In this document: one piece after another, positions 10,568 to 22,087 of the stretch
How positions within the stretch are numbered: position 1 is the first letter of the stretch
Layout: every line of letters begins with the position of its first letter
Assembly: GCA_006538405.1 (NCBI GenBank)
Contig: BJKQ01000003.1
Location: 1,178,001-1,242,000 of the forward strand
DNA from: Hansfordia pulvinata
Taxonomy: Eukaryota > Ascomycota > Sordariomycetes > Xylariales
Direction: 5' to 3'
Length of the DNA: 64,000 bases
The notes under the pieces: generated by a model
What the model saw: the letters and a program-made list of their open reading frames with translations, nothing else
Databases searched by the model: none
What the model was told of the DNA's origin: nothing
Translations under genes and position numbers: made by a program

Positions 10568-13000
10568 GTGACCCGGACCAAGCAAAGAGATTCTAACAAG
10601 TCGATGCAAAGGAATATTCGACGGTAGAATCGGTTACGATGTGCCTTGGCTGATTCAATTATAGATCTGGGCGCCCAGGAGGACCGTTCAACCGGGCGTT
10701 AGAGGACTGAAGACAGGATACCTTAGATATTTCAACATCGGGAAGACCCCAATTATAACGGCGCGTCTCTGTCTTCACCCTGAACTTGAAGAAAAACCAT
10801 CCAGAACAAATCGCTTGGAATTTGATGAAGGCGCCGAAGTGGTACCTTTACCCCCAATCTTACCTCGTGCTGCGCTTGCTCGGAGAACGATGAGTTGGTC
10901 TTGCTAGCTCGAGTGCGATTGTGCTAGACAGCTGGGCATCAGGCTGTCCGTTGACGATCTGGAGAAATGAAAATGCTTTGGGCCATGAGTAGTGCACGGG
11001 CCGCTTCCTGGCGCCTGCCACCGCGGGTGGAAGCTTGGACCACATCTTCTTTGACGGCTTATCATTATTCTAGAAGCAGCAACGAACGTGGGCAGATGTG
11101 GCGTTCGCGCACACAAGCCGCCCAGGCAAACGTAAAGGCAGTTTCGCGTACCATCGCCGTGGAGAATTTGCGGACAATCTGCATTTCTCATGTATCTTCG
11201 GAACGAGCGGACACGGGCAGGGGTGTAGGTCAGGGCAAAAGAGAAACTTGCATCCCAATTTGGGCGGACCAGGAAAGATGTTCCGCACCAATAGCGCGGC
11301 TTCAGAAATCAACCGCGCACCGTTCTACATAGATCTCGCCCCGACAAATGGCAGAAACACTTCCTCGTGTTTGAGTTGCGGTGCTTCACAAAGGATAGGA
11401 TCGACGAAACGCCGCAGTTGAAGAGATTCTCGTACACTGGTGACGGGCTTGCGGGTACTTGGTCAATAGTGGATGATCAAAGGACAGTATGAAAGACCAG
11501 GCCAGGTTAGCCTGAGGCGCCGTGATTGCAGAGAACCCAAGGATATCTCCCTGAGAGATGGGCCCCTGGCCACCGCGTCTTGGCCCCATGTAGATGGGCG
11601 GGTAGTCTGCTCCTGCGGGATTATTCTTGTCGCCTAAGGGATCGATGCGGCGCGGGATTGCACTATTTATGTGCTTACCCGGGGATGTTGACGTGTCTTC
11701 CAGCTTGCGCCGTCGGTCAGGCCTGACAGTCGGGAATGGACAGGTTGCAGGACAGGAGACCCGGACAAGACGGCGGACTGTGGAAAATTAACCTGGTCAA
11801 CTCCGACGTGAGCAAGGCCCAGAAACCCCGGCATCGGCGGTTGACCGGTACCTACCGAGTCGTGTCCGGCTGGAGACAGGCGGTCCGTGCAGCTGGCGCT
11901 TCTAGAAGTGAGATCAAGCCGCTCTGGGAGGCGTCACGGTTGCGTCCTTTCCATGGACACCAGGTATACATACGAGCACCTCCCGTCGTTAGGATGGCAG
12001 GCGTTTGGGTAGGTAGGTACACCCACCTCTAGAACGTCGAGTCAACACCTCAGCCCCTGCACTGCGCAAAGGACCCCTTGCAAGCACCTTTCAAGTACGA
12101 GTAGGTGTCGATGTACGTGAAGCCGCCGCGTATTGACAGGAGGCGGGCAGCTCCGCAGGCAGCATGCGGACCTGGCTGCGACAGACACGATCCGTCGGAA
12201 CACGTAGGCGGGGTGGTAGTGGCAATGCCTTAGGTACTTATACATTCATTCATTGGATTTTACCATCGTGGCCCAGAGGTCGTTCTCCAGGAAACCGGAC
12301 GAGTTGGAAGCGGTACAGGAACCCTCACCAGACGGGGCACATGAGTACCGATACATCTGGCGGGGCAATGAGGGGCTCCCGTCGAGGACGAGTTCCTGGC
12401 ACTCTTATTATTGTAGGTACAAGCAGGAGAGGCGCAAGAGACCGACCCCGACTTGTCGTGTCTAGCTTGGCCCTTTCGGGCGGGATCTTCAGCGATTGGA
12501 TTTGCCTGGCCGCGTCTCACCACCTATTCGTCATTCGCTATTTAACGGCGGATTAGCTCAGCACAAGCACGGTGAGTTAAGGTACCTAGGATTCGGCTTG
12601 TGGTCAAGTACATGTATTATCGCTGCTACCGGTATTGCTGCTTGGCAAGCTGGCAGATCACGAGCCAATTGGGCTGCCGTCTCTACCCCGTCTCGTTCTC
12701 TCACCACACTAAAGGAGCGGCGCGCGTACCTCTCATACATTAAGCGGAAGTTACATCGTATTTAGAGGTAGGCCAGGTAGGTACGACTGGAGTGAGAGTG
12801 CCTCACATCAAGACTGCACATGCGTACGAGTACATCCAATGCTCAGGAAGTACCAGGTAAGGTATAGGTAGGTAGCCTGGTGGTTTCTAAGGTACAGTGA
12901 ATGTACCGATAGGTAGTGGCCGACCCTGATGACTGTCGGTTTGTCTGCCGCCCCGCTCATTTCAGCTGCTGCTCCCCGCCAGACGTGAGTGGCCCTGCGG
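10568..13000. other. Intergenic downstream of ECT1
   Basis: No supported gene. The stretch holds the ECT1 3' region, then sequence with repeated TAGGTAGGTAC-like tetranucleotide tracts (near 12007, 12770 and 12866) and TACGAGTA motifs (12095, 12834). Open frames of up to about 130 codons overlap on both strands and lack coding codon bias. Confidence 0.55.
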
Positions 13001-15563
13001 GCACGCCTAAGTAACTCAGGTATTCAGGTACGAGTATCCGTAAGATGGGCTTTGATTCTTTGACCACCACTGGCCGGGTACCACTAAGTGCTGCAGCGCC
13101 TTGCACCTCCACTGTACCAACACCAGCACGGGCGCCACTGCCAGCTGAACTTCTGTCCCTAACCACCCCCGTAACCCTTTTGCTGCGACGGCTTGGCCTG
13201 CTTCCATCCACCTGTCGATACCAGAGCTTCTCCCCCCTCCGACCTGCGTCACATCCAATATCATCTGCCGTGGGCTCGGACCTCAGGACCAGCTTGCCTT
13301 GTCTTTGCTACCTACCTACCTACCTACCCACCTTACTCAAGCCCATTCTGCCTGGCAACCCCTCCTCATCACCCTCGCCCAGGCCACCAGCTGTTTCCGG
13401 GCACCCTGCCGAACACTCACCCACTGCTCGCTACCCGCCTTTGACTGCGGCAGACGCTTCATCCCGCGCCGACTCGGACGACCAGCCGCGTCTCGCCTCG
13501 TCTTGACTGTACGTATCGCGACCTGATTTCTGACCCGTTTGCTGCTTCCATCGCGAACCGCTGGCCTCGAGACGGCTCAGAAAGCATTCCACGCCCCAAG
13601 ATACCTACTTGATTCGGCCCATGCTTGGCCGCGTTCTGCCAGTGCAGTGTGCGGTAAGCCCACGCAGTGCGGCGCTGCTCCTCTCGCCACCCGCTCGCCA
13701 TTCCCTCCCTACAGGAACAGCTCCATGTCAAGCAGAAGATGCGGCTGGCCAGGGCTCACGGCATTGCTGTGCACTGCCTGCCTACCTACCCACCACATAT
13801 CTTGATTCATTCCTGTGGTCCGCTCGCGCGTTCACCCCCCTGGCCGGGCTTGACCTCTTTCTCTCTGCCTGTCTCTCTTTCTTCCTCTCACCTCACTTCA
13901 CCTGTCGGGCCCAAAACACCTTCCCGTCTCGCCTCGTTCCGCCTTGCTCTTTTGCCCCCCCTCTCCTATCTGAATCTACGTCTCGCACGCACGCCCAGCC
14001 TGGCAACTTCAGCACTGCTGTAGATCTTGCTCTGAGAACGCCCGGAGCCACATCCGGGCCGACAGCATCTGATCATAGCCTGTTGTACCGGGACTTTCCT
14101 CTGTACGGTACGCAGTAGTCTGCTGTTTGCTTGCCCGATTGGCTACTGGCTGGCCTGGCCTCTGCATCCCAGTGGCATCACGGCAGCCGACCTCGCTGGT
14201 CCGTCATTTCCAATGCAAGCCGCTTGGCAATAAGCATAGGACCCAAGACAACTGCCGTTAGGTACTAGAGTTGGCGAGAAAGGCATCTTATACCCTTGCT
14301 TGACAGCGAATCAGCCCACCAGCCCCGTGCTGGCCTACTGCCGTCTACCTCTAGACATCCCTGGCGCCCGATTTGCAACCGAGAACCCCGTCGCCTCGAC
14401 AGAGCCCGTCGCCTTGGTCCGTGTTGCACAAACCCGCCTCTTCCCCTTTACCCCTCTATCCATCCATTCCAAGTCGTCTCACGCAGCCTCTTTCCCGCCT
14501 GGCCTCAGCACCCGACAGTGCCTTATTGCCTTGACCTCTGGCTGACATAGGCCTCATATTCTTAGACCTGATCCCCGAAGCAGACGGACCGTCTTCGACT
14601 GCCACGTGCCACATCGCGTGTGCGTGCAACTTGCTTTTGTACCCTATTGATCTACAAGTAAGTGTGCTCACTGCGTCTAGTCTCCTCTTTTCTTCCTGTC
14701 TCGCACTTGCCTGCTGGCTTCGCCGGGGACTCAGCCCTCGACCTCCCCTCTCGGGTAGGACAGGCCGTGGCTCAGGTATTGTGTTGGTCTGATGCCCAAA
14801 GCCCACCCTTGCGTGCGTCCGCTGGCCTCGTCGCTGCCCCTCACGTCTCGTGTTGCCGAAAATCTCCCGAGACCCGAGAGCGCAGAAATCTGCAGTCACC
14901 CATCCAACTCCCCGTCTCTCTTGGTTCCCATCTTCACACGGATGGGTATCTTGGACCACGAGCCCGGTCTTGTTTTACAGGCTCTACGCCCAGTTGAAGC
15001 GGTGCTGCCGAGACGCTTTGGTCATGGATACCCGTTCGCTTTGGCCGTCTGATGGATCGCTCCGCGTCCCAGCTTCAGCAACGGAGGTTCCGAGCATCAC
15101 CCTCGTGTGACAGACGCGAGGCTTTTGCCGGCGAATGGTTGCCAGTCGCGGGCCTGCGCGAACGTCGGAATCACTGCACCAACAATATCGCACTCTCGAT
15201 TTCCTGCATATCAGTGGGTTTAGCGACCGCCCGCCCAGCCGCATCTCAGCCCCCGCGCATGCCTGGAGCATCATGCCCTTCAGTCCCTGCAGTCGATTGG
15301 CTCAGAATAAAGTCGGCCGACAGGGTCCAGCTGCCCGTGCAGCCTTCTTTTCGACCAGTCGCTCGCCTTTACCGTTCCCGTACGGACGGTAGCACAGGCC
15401 GCTCTCTATAAATATTCAAGTGAATCCCCCAGCCCGCAGCGAAGTCACCCGTTCCCCCCTTCGCGCTGCCTCGAGACCAGCGAGTGCTGGCTATACTTTC
15501 ACAGCCACCTTTTCTATTTGTCAGGCTTTTTGCTCCCTCTCCTGGCTTGCACGGCGCAGAGTG
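13001..15563 (+). promoter_or_regulatory. Long CT-rich upstream region of the PKA regulatory subunit gene
   Basis: For about 2.4 kb the + strand is strongly biased to C and T, with a CTAC tetranucleotide tract near 13311-13331 and many short upstream ATG frames. This strand-asymmetric composition ends at the PKA-R start codon. It may be a long 5' UTR or an extended promoter; TATAAAT at 15407 argues that at least one transcript starts close to the gene. No gene was recognised within it. Confidence 0.5.
15407..15413 (+). promoter_or_regulatory. Possible TATA box of the PKA regulatory subunit gene
   Basis: TATAAAT lies about 150 bp upstream of the ATG at 15564, at the end of the CT-rich region. 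Position and sequence fit a TATA element, but no transcript start is visible from sequence. Confidence 0.3.
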
Positions 15564-17051
15564 ATGGCCTATTTTCGCGGGCCCAAGCATGTGGCCATTT
15601 CTGATGATGCTTACCATACGGAACTAGAAGCGCTTGAAAGTCAGATTCGCCTCTGCAACCCCAAAGACATCCTCCAATTCTGTGCAGACTATTTCCACAA
15701 CCGTCTAGCCGACGAACGTGCCCAACAACTTTCCCGAAGTAGTGCCTACGTGCGAGCGTCCAGCCTTGCGACGATGGCGGGTCCTACTTTTACGAGCCCT
15801 TTCGCGGCCAACTCGAACCCTTTCGGCGGAGAAGGAATCAGGCCGGAGAACAACAGCAGCCACCCTGCCGAGCTGCAAAACGTGATGGAGGAGGACGAAA
15901 ACGACACGATCACGTCTCCGACCTCGGCCAACTTCAACAACACCGGCAGCATTATGGGCACGGCTTTTCGTGGCCCTTTCGGCTCTGACGGAACTGGCGA
16001 GAGCCTCAACTCCATGTTGGCTCCTCCCAACGCCGATAGCTACCCCGCCCAGTACAACTTTGGCCGCCGAACCTCGGTGTCTGCCGAATCTTTGAAGCCA
16101 GTCGCTGACGCGAACGACAACTGGACCCCGCCGACCTACCCCAAGTCAGCCGACCAGCTCGCCAGACTTAAGACAGCCATTGGTGGAAACTTTCTGTTCA
16201 GCCACCTGGACGATGAGCAAGGGACGCAGATTCTAGGAGCCCTCCAGGAAAAGCCGATTCCCGCCAAAGACATAAAGGCAAGTTCAAATATCCTGGCCTT
16301 CGATGAAGGGTAAGGTTCTTACAAGTTGAATCCCGGCTAACCAGCAGTGCAGGTTATCACCCAGGGAGACGCGGGCGATTACTTCTATGTGGTTGAGAAA
16401 GGCTCCTTTGACGTATATGTCAACAAGTCGGGGAACCTCCAGCCTGGCCCGGACGGGATGGGCGACCAAGTCGGGCACATCCAGGCGGGTGGTTCGTTTG
16501 GTGAGCTAGCTCTGATGTACAATGCGCCTCGAGCCGCCACTGTTATTTCTGCGGAGACTGGATGCACGCTTTGGGCTCTGGATCGGGTCACTTTCCGCCG
16601 AATTCTGATGGAGTCTACGTTTGCCCGCCGTCGACTGTATGAAAGCTTCCTGGAGGAGGTGCCGCTCCTGGCATCTCTGACGCCTTACGAGCGATCCAAG
16701 ATTGCCGATGCTCTCGAGACAGTCAAGCATCCGGCAGGCGAAACCATCATCAAGCAGGGTGATATCGGCGAGTCATTCTACCTGCTGGAGGATGGCGAAG
16801 CTGATGCTTACAAGGACGGAGAGCCGAACTCCGTCAAGCATTATAAGAAAGGAGACTTCTTTGGCGAGCTCGCTCTGCTTAACGACGCACCGCGAGCCGC
16901 CAGCGTGGTCAGTTCGACCGAGGTCAAGGTGGCCACTCTGGGCAAGAGTGCCTTTGCTAGACTTCTTGGGCCTGTCGAGGGCATGTTGCGAAGGACTAGG
17001 TACGTTGGCGTCAAGTCAGGGGTAGAGGACGTGGACCCTCTGCACTCTTGA
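15564..17051 (+). CDS. PKAR: cAMP-dependent protein kinase regulatory subunit
   Basis: Binds and inhibits the PKA catalytic subunit until cAMP is bound; in fungi it controls growth, sporulation and virulence-related development. Exons 15564-16277 and 16353-17051 give 470 aa. The N-terminus (about 20-50) resembles the dimerisation/docking helix (ILQFCADYFHNRL). The inhibitory site is RRTS at residues 168-171, with Ser in the phospho-acceptor place, so it is a type II-like substrate site. Two cyclic-nucleotide-binding domains follow, each with its phosphate-binding cassette: FGELALMYNAPRAA near 287 and FGELALLNDAPRAA near 408. The only intron starts with GC (AAG|GCAAGT) and ends CAG at 16352; no GT donor keeps the frame. 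The ATG at 15564 is the first in this frame; the frame is open further 5' but without an ATG. Confidence 0.95.
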
Positions 17052-17817
17052 TTGGGGATGTCACAGTTTGAGCGCCCCAAAGCCCGGCCAGGCAGGCTGG
17101 ACCTGGATGGCTTTTTAACAAAGGCATCACGAGGCGCAGGATCATATCGCTATTCTTTTGGAGTGAAAAGGCGTTCAAGGCATGATTACCCTCGCTTTCC
17201 GCACATCGATTGGGCATCTTGTTTTCTATGTTCTGTGGCTGGTCAAGACACCTGCTGCTGCCCCTTGAGTAGTATACCTAATCAGATGCTGCCAATCCCC
17301 ACCGTTACTTGAGCCTTCTCGTTGCTCGGATGTTAACGAATTGGCCATTCGCTCCGTGGCGATTTGCTAATGTCTGCCACTGTGTGGTTGGCCATCCGAG
17401 GCAGCAACTGTGCGATTTCTTTTTAAGTCGTTTGCGACGTGAGGCACATGTAGTATTGGCGCCAGCACGAATCTATCGTGGCAACATATGTTCAGCAGCA
17501 TCTCGTGTGACTTGTCTACCACGACGATGGACCGGATGCGAAGAAAATCGCCGCTTGTTTTGCTTTCCAAGGTCAGGAGGCAGGTATCTGCCATGAGTCT
17601 TCGTCGTTTCAAGAAATTCGTGCCGCCCTTGATCATCGTATTCAGGAGATCACAGAAGCTGGTCGTTGCACCCTGTCACTCCGTGGCAGCGCTAGAGGGG
17701 GTTTTGTGCAAAAAAACAGTGCTTATCAAACCATCGCCTCTCTGCCCCGCTCGCCTGCGCCCAGTCTCCCACTTCCCGTTTTTCAGAGCTTCACTAACCC
17801 AGGTGCAAATAATGTGC
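17052..17817. other. Intergenic between converging genes
   Basis: The 3' regions of PKA-R (+) and the SPF27 gene (-) meet here. No open frame with coding character or family match was seen. Confidence 0.6.
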
Positions 17818-18536
17818 CTAGGCGGCATTGCCCAAGGCCCTCCGCTGCTCAAGGACACGGGTGCGCAGCTGGTCGACGGCGAGCTCGGTCTCGAGGACGC
17901 GGCCAACGCCCGTGCGCCAGGCGGCGTCGAGCCCGCGCAGCTCGTCGGCGACGCCGCCCTGGTAGCTCTGGCGGCTGAGGACGAGGCGGTCAATGTCGGC
18001 CTTGGCGGCGGCCAGGTCGCGCTCGAGGGAGGCGACCTCGGCCTCGGCCTGCCAGTTGCCCAGCAGCCAGGCGTTGCGGCCCAGCTGGTCCAGCAGGCGC
18101 AGATGGGCGTGGCGTGCCGAGACGTAGGTGCTGCTGGCGTAGGCGCGGGAGAGGTCTTCTGAGAGGAGGGTCTTGGAGGTGTCGTTGTCGTCGTCGTCAT
18201 CAGGTGCTTCGTAGCGCGACAGGTCCACGCCGCCTTCCATCGGCGCCTGGCGGCTTACCCGCTCGAGCTCCGCGGTCATGAGGGGGGTGAAGGTCGGCTC
18301 GCGCAGAGGCGGGAGCTGTGAGGGGTCTTGCTCTGTGGAGGAGTCGGATGAGGAGGGGGAGGAGGCTTCGGCTGTGATGAGGGCTTCGGCGGCGGCGCGC
18401 TCGGCGGGTGTTGGCTCGGCATCGATGTCTGCGGTGGCGGAGCGGGTCAGTTCTGGGTATCTGTCTACGTCCGAGTAAGCCTGTACGGTGCGCACTTACA
18501 TGGTAGCGATTCGTGGACTGCTGTGCGGTGCGACAT
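17818..18536 (-). CDS. Pre-mRNA splicing factor SPF27 (BCAS2/Cwf7 family)
   Basis: Component of the Prp19 (NineTeen) complex of the spliceosome in this family. Two exons on the - strand: 18536-18500 (12 codons plus one base) and 18428-17818, joined over a 71-bp intron, giving 215 aa. The short first exon was placed because it supplies the family hallmark VHESLPY, which then runs into IDAEPTPAERAAAEALI after splicing. The middle is acidic and Ser-rich. The C-terminal half is helical and Leu/Arg/Ala-rich (residues about 120-215), as expected for the coiled-coil part that contacts Prp19 and Cef1/CDC5. An annotation starting from the downstream open frame alone would lose the true N-terminus. Confidence 0.92.
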
Positions 18537-18884
18537 TGTGTGGCTTGGTGTTCTGGCCTGAGGATCGGGGCGGCCGTCTGGGCTGCGTCTACTGGTTTGC
18601 AGTGGCGTTCAGGAGGTCCGGGTCGTGGAGTTGGAGCGGGCAAATTGAGAAACTGTGGGAGAAAACGTTCCGTTCCTCATCGAAGGGCTGTGGCGTGGTG
18701 GGTGTGGCTGGCTTTCGAGTAGATATCTGGCGATGCGATTGGCAATGCGACGGGAATTGAAGCGACTGGCTTCACTTTGACGCGCTTATCGATGGTCGCG
18801 CTTAGGTAACACGGGCTACTTCTGGCCACAGAGTGGAGGCTGCAGGTGAGCTACAGGAGCCGATTGTCCTCCAGCCATCCATGG
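18537..18884. promoter_or_regulatory. Promoter region of the SPF27 gene
   Basis: About 350 bp upstream of the SPF27 start codon, also the 5' flank of the small ORF on the + strand. No specific element was recognised. Confidence 0.4.
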
Positions 18885-19187
18885 ATGACCGGCTCCAGCT
18901 TCCCCCGGCGTCTCCAGCACCCCAAAGACCCGCTAGCTGCCCTCCATACTGCCCTTGCCGCGGGGCACCCGACGCTCCTGGACAGCGCGCGACCTGTCGA
19001 GTATCGCTACCTGACGCTCCAGGAGATGGTTGCAGTCTTTCTGGGCCAGAGTGCCGAAGAGAAGTACCTCGACAACCACTTCCACGCTCAAGGTCCTGGT
19101 GCACCTGCCAGTCCCCAGGATCTGCACCATGACGACATTGGCCCAACGGCCCTCGCCTCCAAGTCGTTCACCTCGAAGCATGACTGA
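18885..19187 (+). CDS. Small unrecognised ORF with coding character (about 100 aa)
   Basis: The frame from ATG 18885 to TGA 19187 encodes about 100 aa and has strong G/C third-position preference, like the neighbouring genes, unlike most chance frames here. The product has a helical-looking core around RPVEYRYLTLQEMVAVFLGQ, then SAEEKYLDNHF and an Asp/His-containing tail. The frame is open for 13 further codons upstream without an ATG, so an upstream exon is possible. I do not recognise the family. It lies between SPF27 and the ceramidase gene and ends 293 bp before the ceramidase start. It may be an independent small gene or the remnant of a larger one. Confidence 0.45.
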   Translation: MTGSSFPRRLQHPKDPLAALHTALAAGHPTLLDSARPVEYRYLTLQEMVAVFLGQSAEEKYLDNHFHAQGPGAPASPQDLHHDDIGPTALASKSFTSKHD

Positions 19188-19480
19188 GTCTCAGGCGTGG
19201 CGAGGCTTCTTCTGGCTATCCGCGACAACATCATCATCGGCATGGCCTACATGACTGCGTGGTCGTGATCAACTTTTCCCCGAAGCGCATTCAGCAGCCC
19301 GCTACAGCTATCCCTTCTTTCAATAGGAGCACGCCATCTCCCCACTCTCGCTCCCTGCGCCGGCCACGATGCTCCCGCACTCATATCGGTATACCTCCTT
19401 CTGAGCCAGCATTCATAAGCACGAAACCTCGTACAAGGAGATCCGTCAACTGTCAAATCCCACATATCACAACTGCCACC

Positions 19481-22087
19481 ATGGACGTCTCATTAAATCG
19501 TTGCAGCCAATGCCGGTGTAAAGCACCCGCACACCGGGGCGATGCGGTTGAGAAAGCCCCTCTACATCTACAAGACAGCGACGCCCCTTGCTGCACCTGT
19601 GGCAGTAACTCCTGGCGTGGCACCCTCGTCTTTGTTGCCGTCGTGTTCTTCATTCCTGCCCTGATCGTTGCAACCCTCGTTCCCACCTACCTGGGACGCA
19701 CTTGGACTCCTTGGACAAGCGAGTACGCACCACCAAGCAGCAATATCTTGTCTACCAAGGGAGACGAGTACTTGCTTGGTGTTGGCAAGGCTGACATCAC
19801 CGGGTGAGTCGCCATTCCCATCCACAAGAGCTATTCATGGATTTATTCTCTCTGGGCGCCACTGACATTCGGTGAAAGACCTTGTGTAGAGATCAATCTC
19901 ATGGGCTACGCGGACCCGAATCAAGTTGGAAGCGGCTTGCGCCAGCGGCTCTATTCGCGCGCATTCATAGTCGCGGATCCCGAACGCCCTGCGAATCGCT
20001 TTGTTTATCTGGTTCTTGACACGCAGTCTGGGGATACAGCGGTGCGCTACGGCATCTTGTCAGGTTTGGAAGAGTTGGGCCCCAACTATGCCGACTACGG
20101 CCATCATAACCTCGCTGTCACTGGAACGCATTCCCATTCGGGTCCCGGGGCCTGGCTGAACTACTTGCTCCCCCAGATCACCAGCAAGGGCTTCGACCAC
20201 CAAAGCTACCAAGCTATTGTCGATGGTGCAGTCCTTTCGATACGCCGCGCTCACGAGAGCATAGCCCCAGGCCGTCTGAGTATCGGGTCGACCAAAGTAT
20301 TTGGTGCCAACATCAACAGGAGCCTCTACGCCTACTTGGCAAACCCCAAAGAGGAGCGGGATGCGCACAATATCAGCTCTGAGGACGACGGCTCTGTCGA
20401 CAAGGACCTGACCCTTCTCAGATTCCAGCGATCGTCCGACGGCAAGAATATAGGCGCTCTCACCTGGTTTGCCACCCACGGCACGTCGATGCTCGGTAAC
20501 AATACTCTCATTACGGGGGACAACAAAGGAGTTGCAGCGAATCTGTTGGAGAACAGTCTTATTGGTGATGAAAGTGCAGCTGAAGGGTTCGTGGCTGGTT
20601 TTTCACAAGCCAATGTCGGAGACACGAGCCCCAACGTGCTCGGGGCTTGGTGTGAGGATGGCTCAGGTGCAATGTGCAGTTTCGAGAACAGCACCTGCAG
20701 CGACGGGAGATCCCAGTCATGTCATGCAAGAGGCCCTTTCTTTAGAGCCAATGACGCTGGCACATCCTCGTGTTACGAGGTTGGCAAACGCCAATTCGCG
20801 CCTGCTAGAAAGCTGTACGACGACATGGATAAGTCTCTCCAGCCCGTCTCTGGAGGGTTCGTTGGAGCGTTCCACACGTTCCATGACATGTCCAACTACG
20901 GGTTTCGACTACCAGATGGCCGAAATGTCTCGACCTGCCCGGCTGCCTTGGGCTATTCCTTTGCCGCGGGCACTTCGGATGGCCCGGGCGCGTTCGACTT
21001 CACCCAACATGATGGCAACCCGAATACAACATCTCCTGTCTGGAAAGTGGTTTCCGGATTGCTCAAGGCCCCCTCCGAAGAGCAAAAGGCATGCCATGCA
21101 CCCAAACCAGTACTACTTGACGTGGGAGAGGTCAAAAGTCCTTACCTATGGACACCCAACGTCGTTGACGTGCAAGTTTTCCGTGTCGGACAGCTGTTCA
21201 TCATTGTCAGTCCTGGCGAGGCCACGACCATGGCCGGCCGCCGATGGAAGAATGCGGTGCGTGACGAGGCGGCCGCGGCTTTTTCGCAGGAGCTACAGAG
21301 CACGACGCCTCTGGTCGTCCTTGGTGGCCCAGCAAACAGTTATACTCATTACATTACGACCGAGGAAGAATACGGGTAAGTGAATCTGGCTCTATCCAGT
21401 CACCTGTCGAATAGTCTCCACGGTTGGGATTACCGACAATGCAAAGCTGACATGCGTGACAGAATACAACGTTACGAGGGAGCCAGCACTCTCTACGGGC
21501 CTCACACATTGGCGGCCTACATCAACGTCACTCTGTCCTGGATATCGTCCCTCAGTCCGTCGGCCATCAGCCAGCCACCAAAAGGCCCAGAGCCGCCGAA
21601 CAACACGAATCGAAGTCTGAGCTTCATACCTTCGGTGATATACGACGCGCCTCCATTATTCAAGAGTTTTGGGGATGTGCTGCAAGATGTAGAGGCGATG
21701 TACCGGCGCGGGGATAAGGTCCGGGCGAGCTTTGTTGCCGCCAATCCCCGGAACAACTTGAGACTGGAATCCACCTACGCAGTCGTTGAACGAAGGCGGA
21801 CTCGGGAGGATATTCCAGAAGAATCGGACCATGGGGAAGGGCTGCGTAAGGGAAGAGCCTCTGATGCATGGGAGACGGTCCGTTCCGATAATGACTGGCA
21901 TCTAGTCTTTCGATGGCAACGCAAGTCTGAACTGCTTGCCACTAGCGAGGCCGAGATTACATGGGAAACCGAGCCGTGGGCCACACCAGGAAAGTATCGC
22001 ATTCGTTACCAGGGCGACGCAAAGAGTCTGGGGGGCTCGATAGACTCTTTTGAAGGTGTCAGTAGCGAATTCAGCCTTACCGGCTGA
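19481..22087 (+). CDS. Neutral ceramidase
   Basis: Hydrolyses ceramide to sphingosine and fatty acid. Exons 19481-19803, 19879-21375 and 21463-22087 give 814 aa. The catalytic domain begins at YLLGVGKADITG. Zinc-site motifs are THSHSGPGAW (His192, His194) and ATHGTSM (His308). The nucleophile is Ser358 in NVGDTSPN, where the family usually has GDVSPN. The C-terminal immunoglobulin-like part runs to the stop. Unlike secreted members, the N-terminus has about 45 residues with a Cys cluster (C8, C11, C13, C37, C38, C40) followed by a single hydrophobic segment (about 47-68), which reads as a type II signal anchor placing the enzyme on the lumenal or outer side. Start ATG has a good context (CCACCATGG). 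Confidence 0.93.

Noticed and set aside
16310..16315. GTAAGG as alternative donor in PKA-R
   Set aside because: Breaks the frame with every nearby acceptor; the GC donor at 16278 gives the conserved join.
17676..18200. Long minus-strand Thr/Pro/Arg-rich frame over the SPF27 gene
   Set aside because: It is an out-of-frame shadow of SPF27, which has the family motifs in the other frame.
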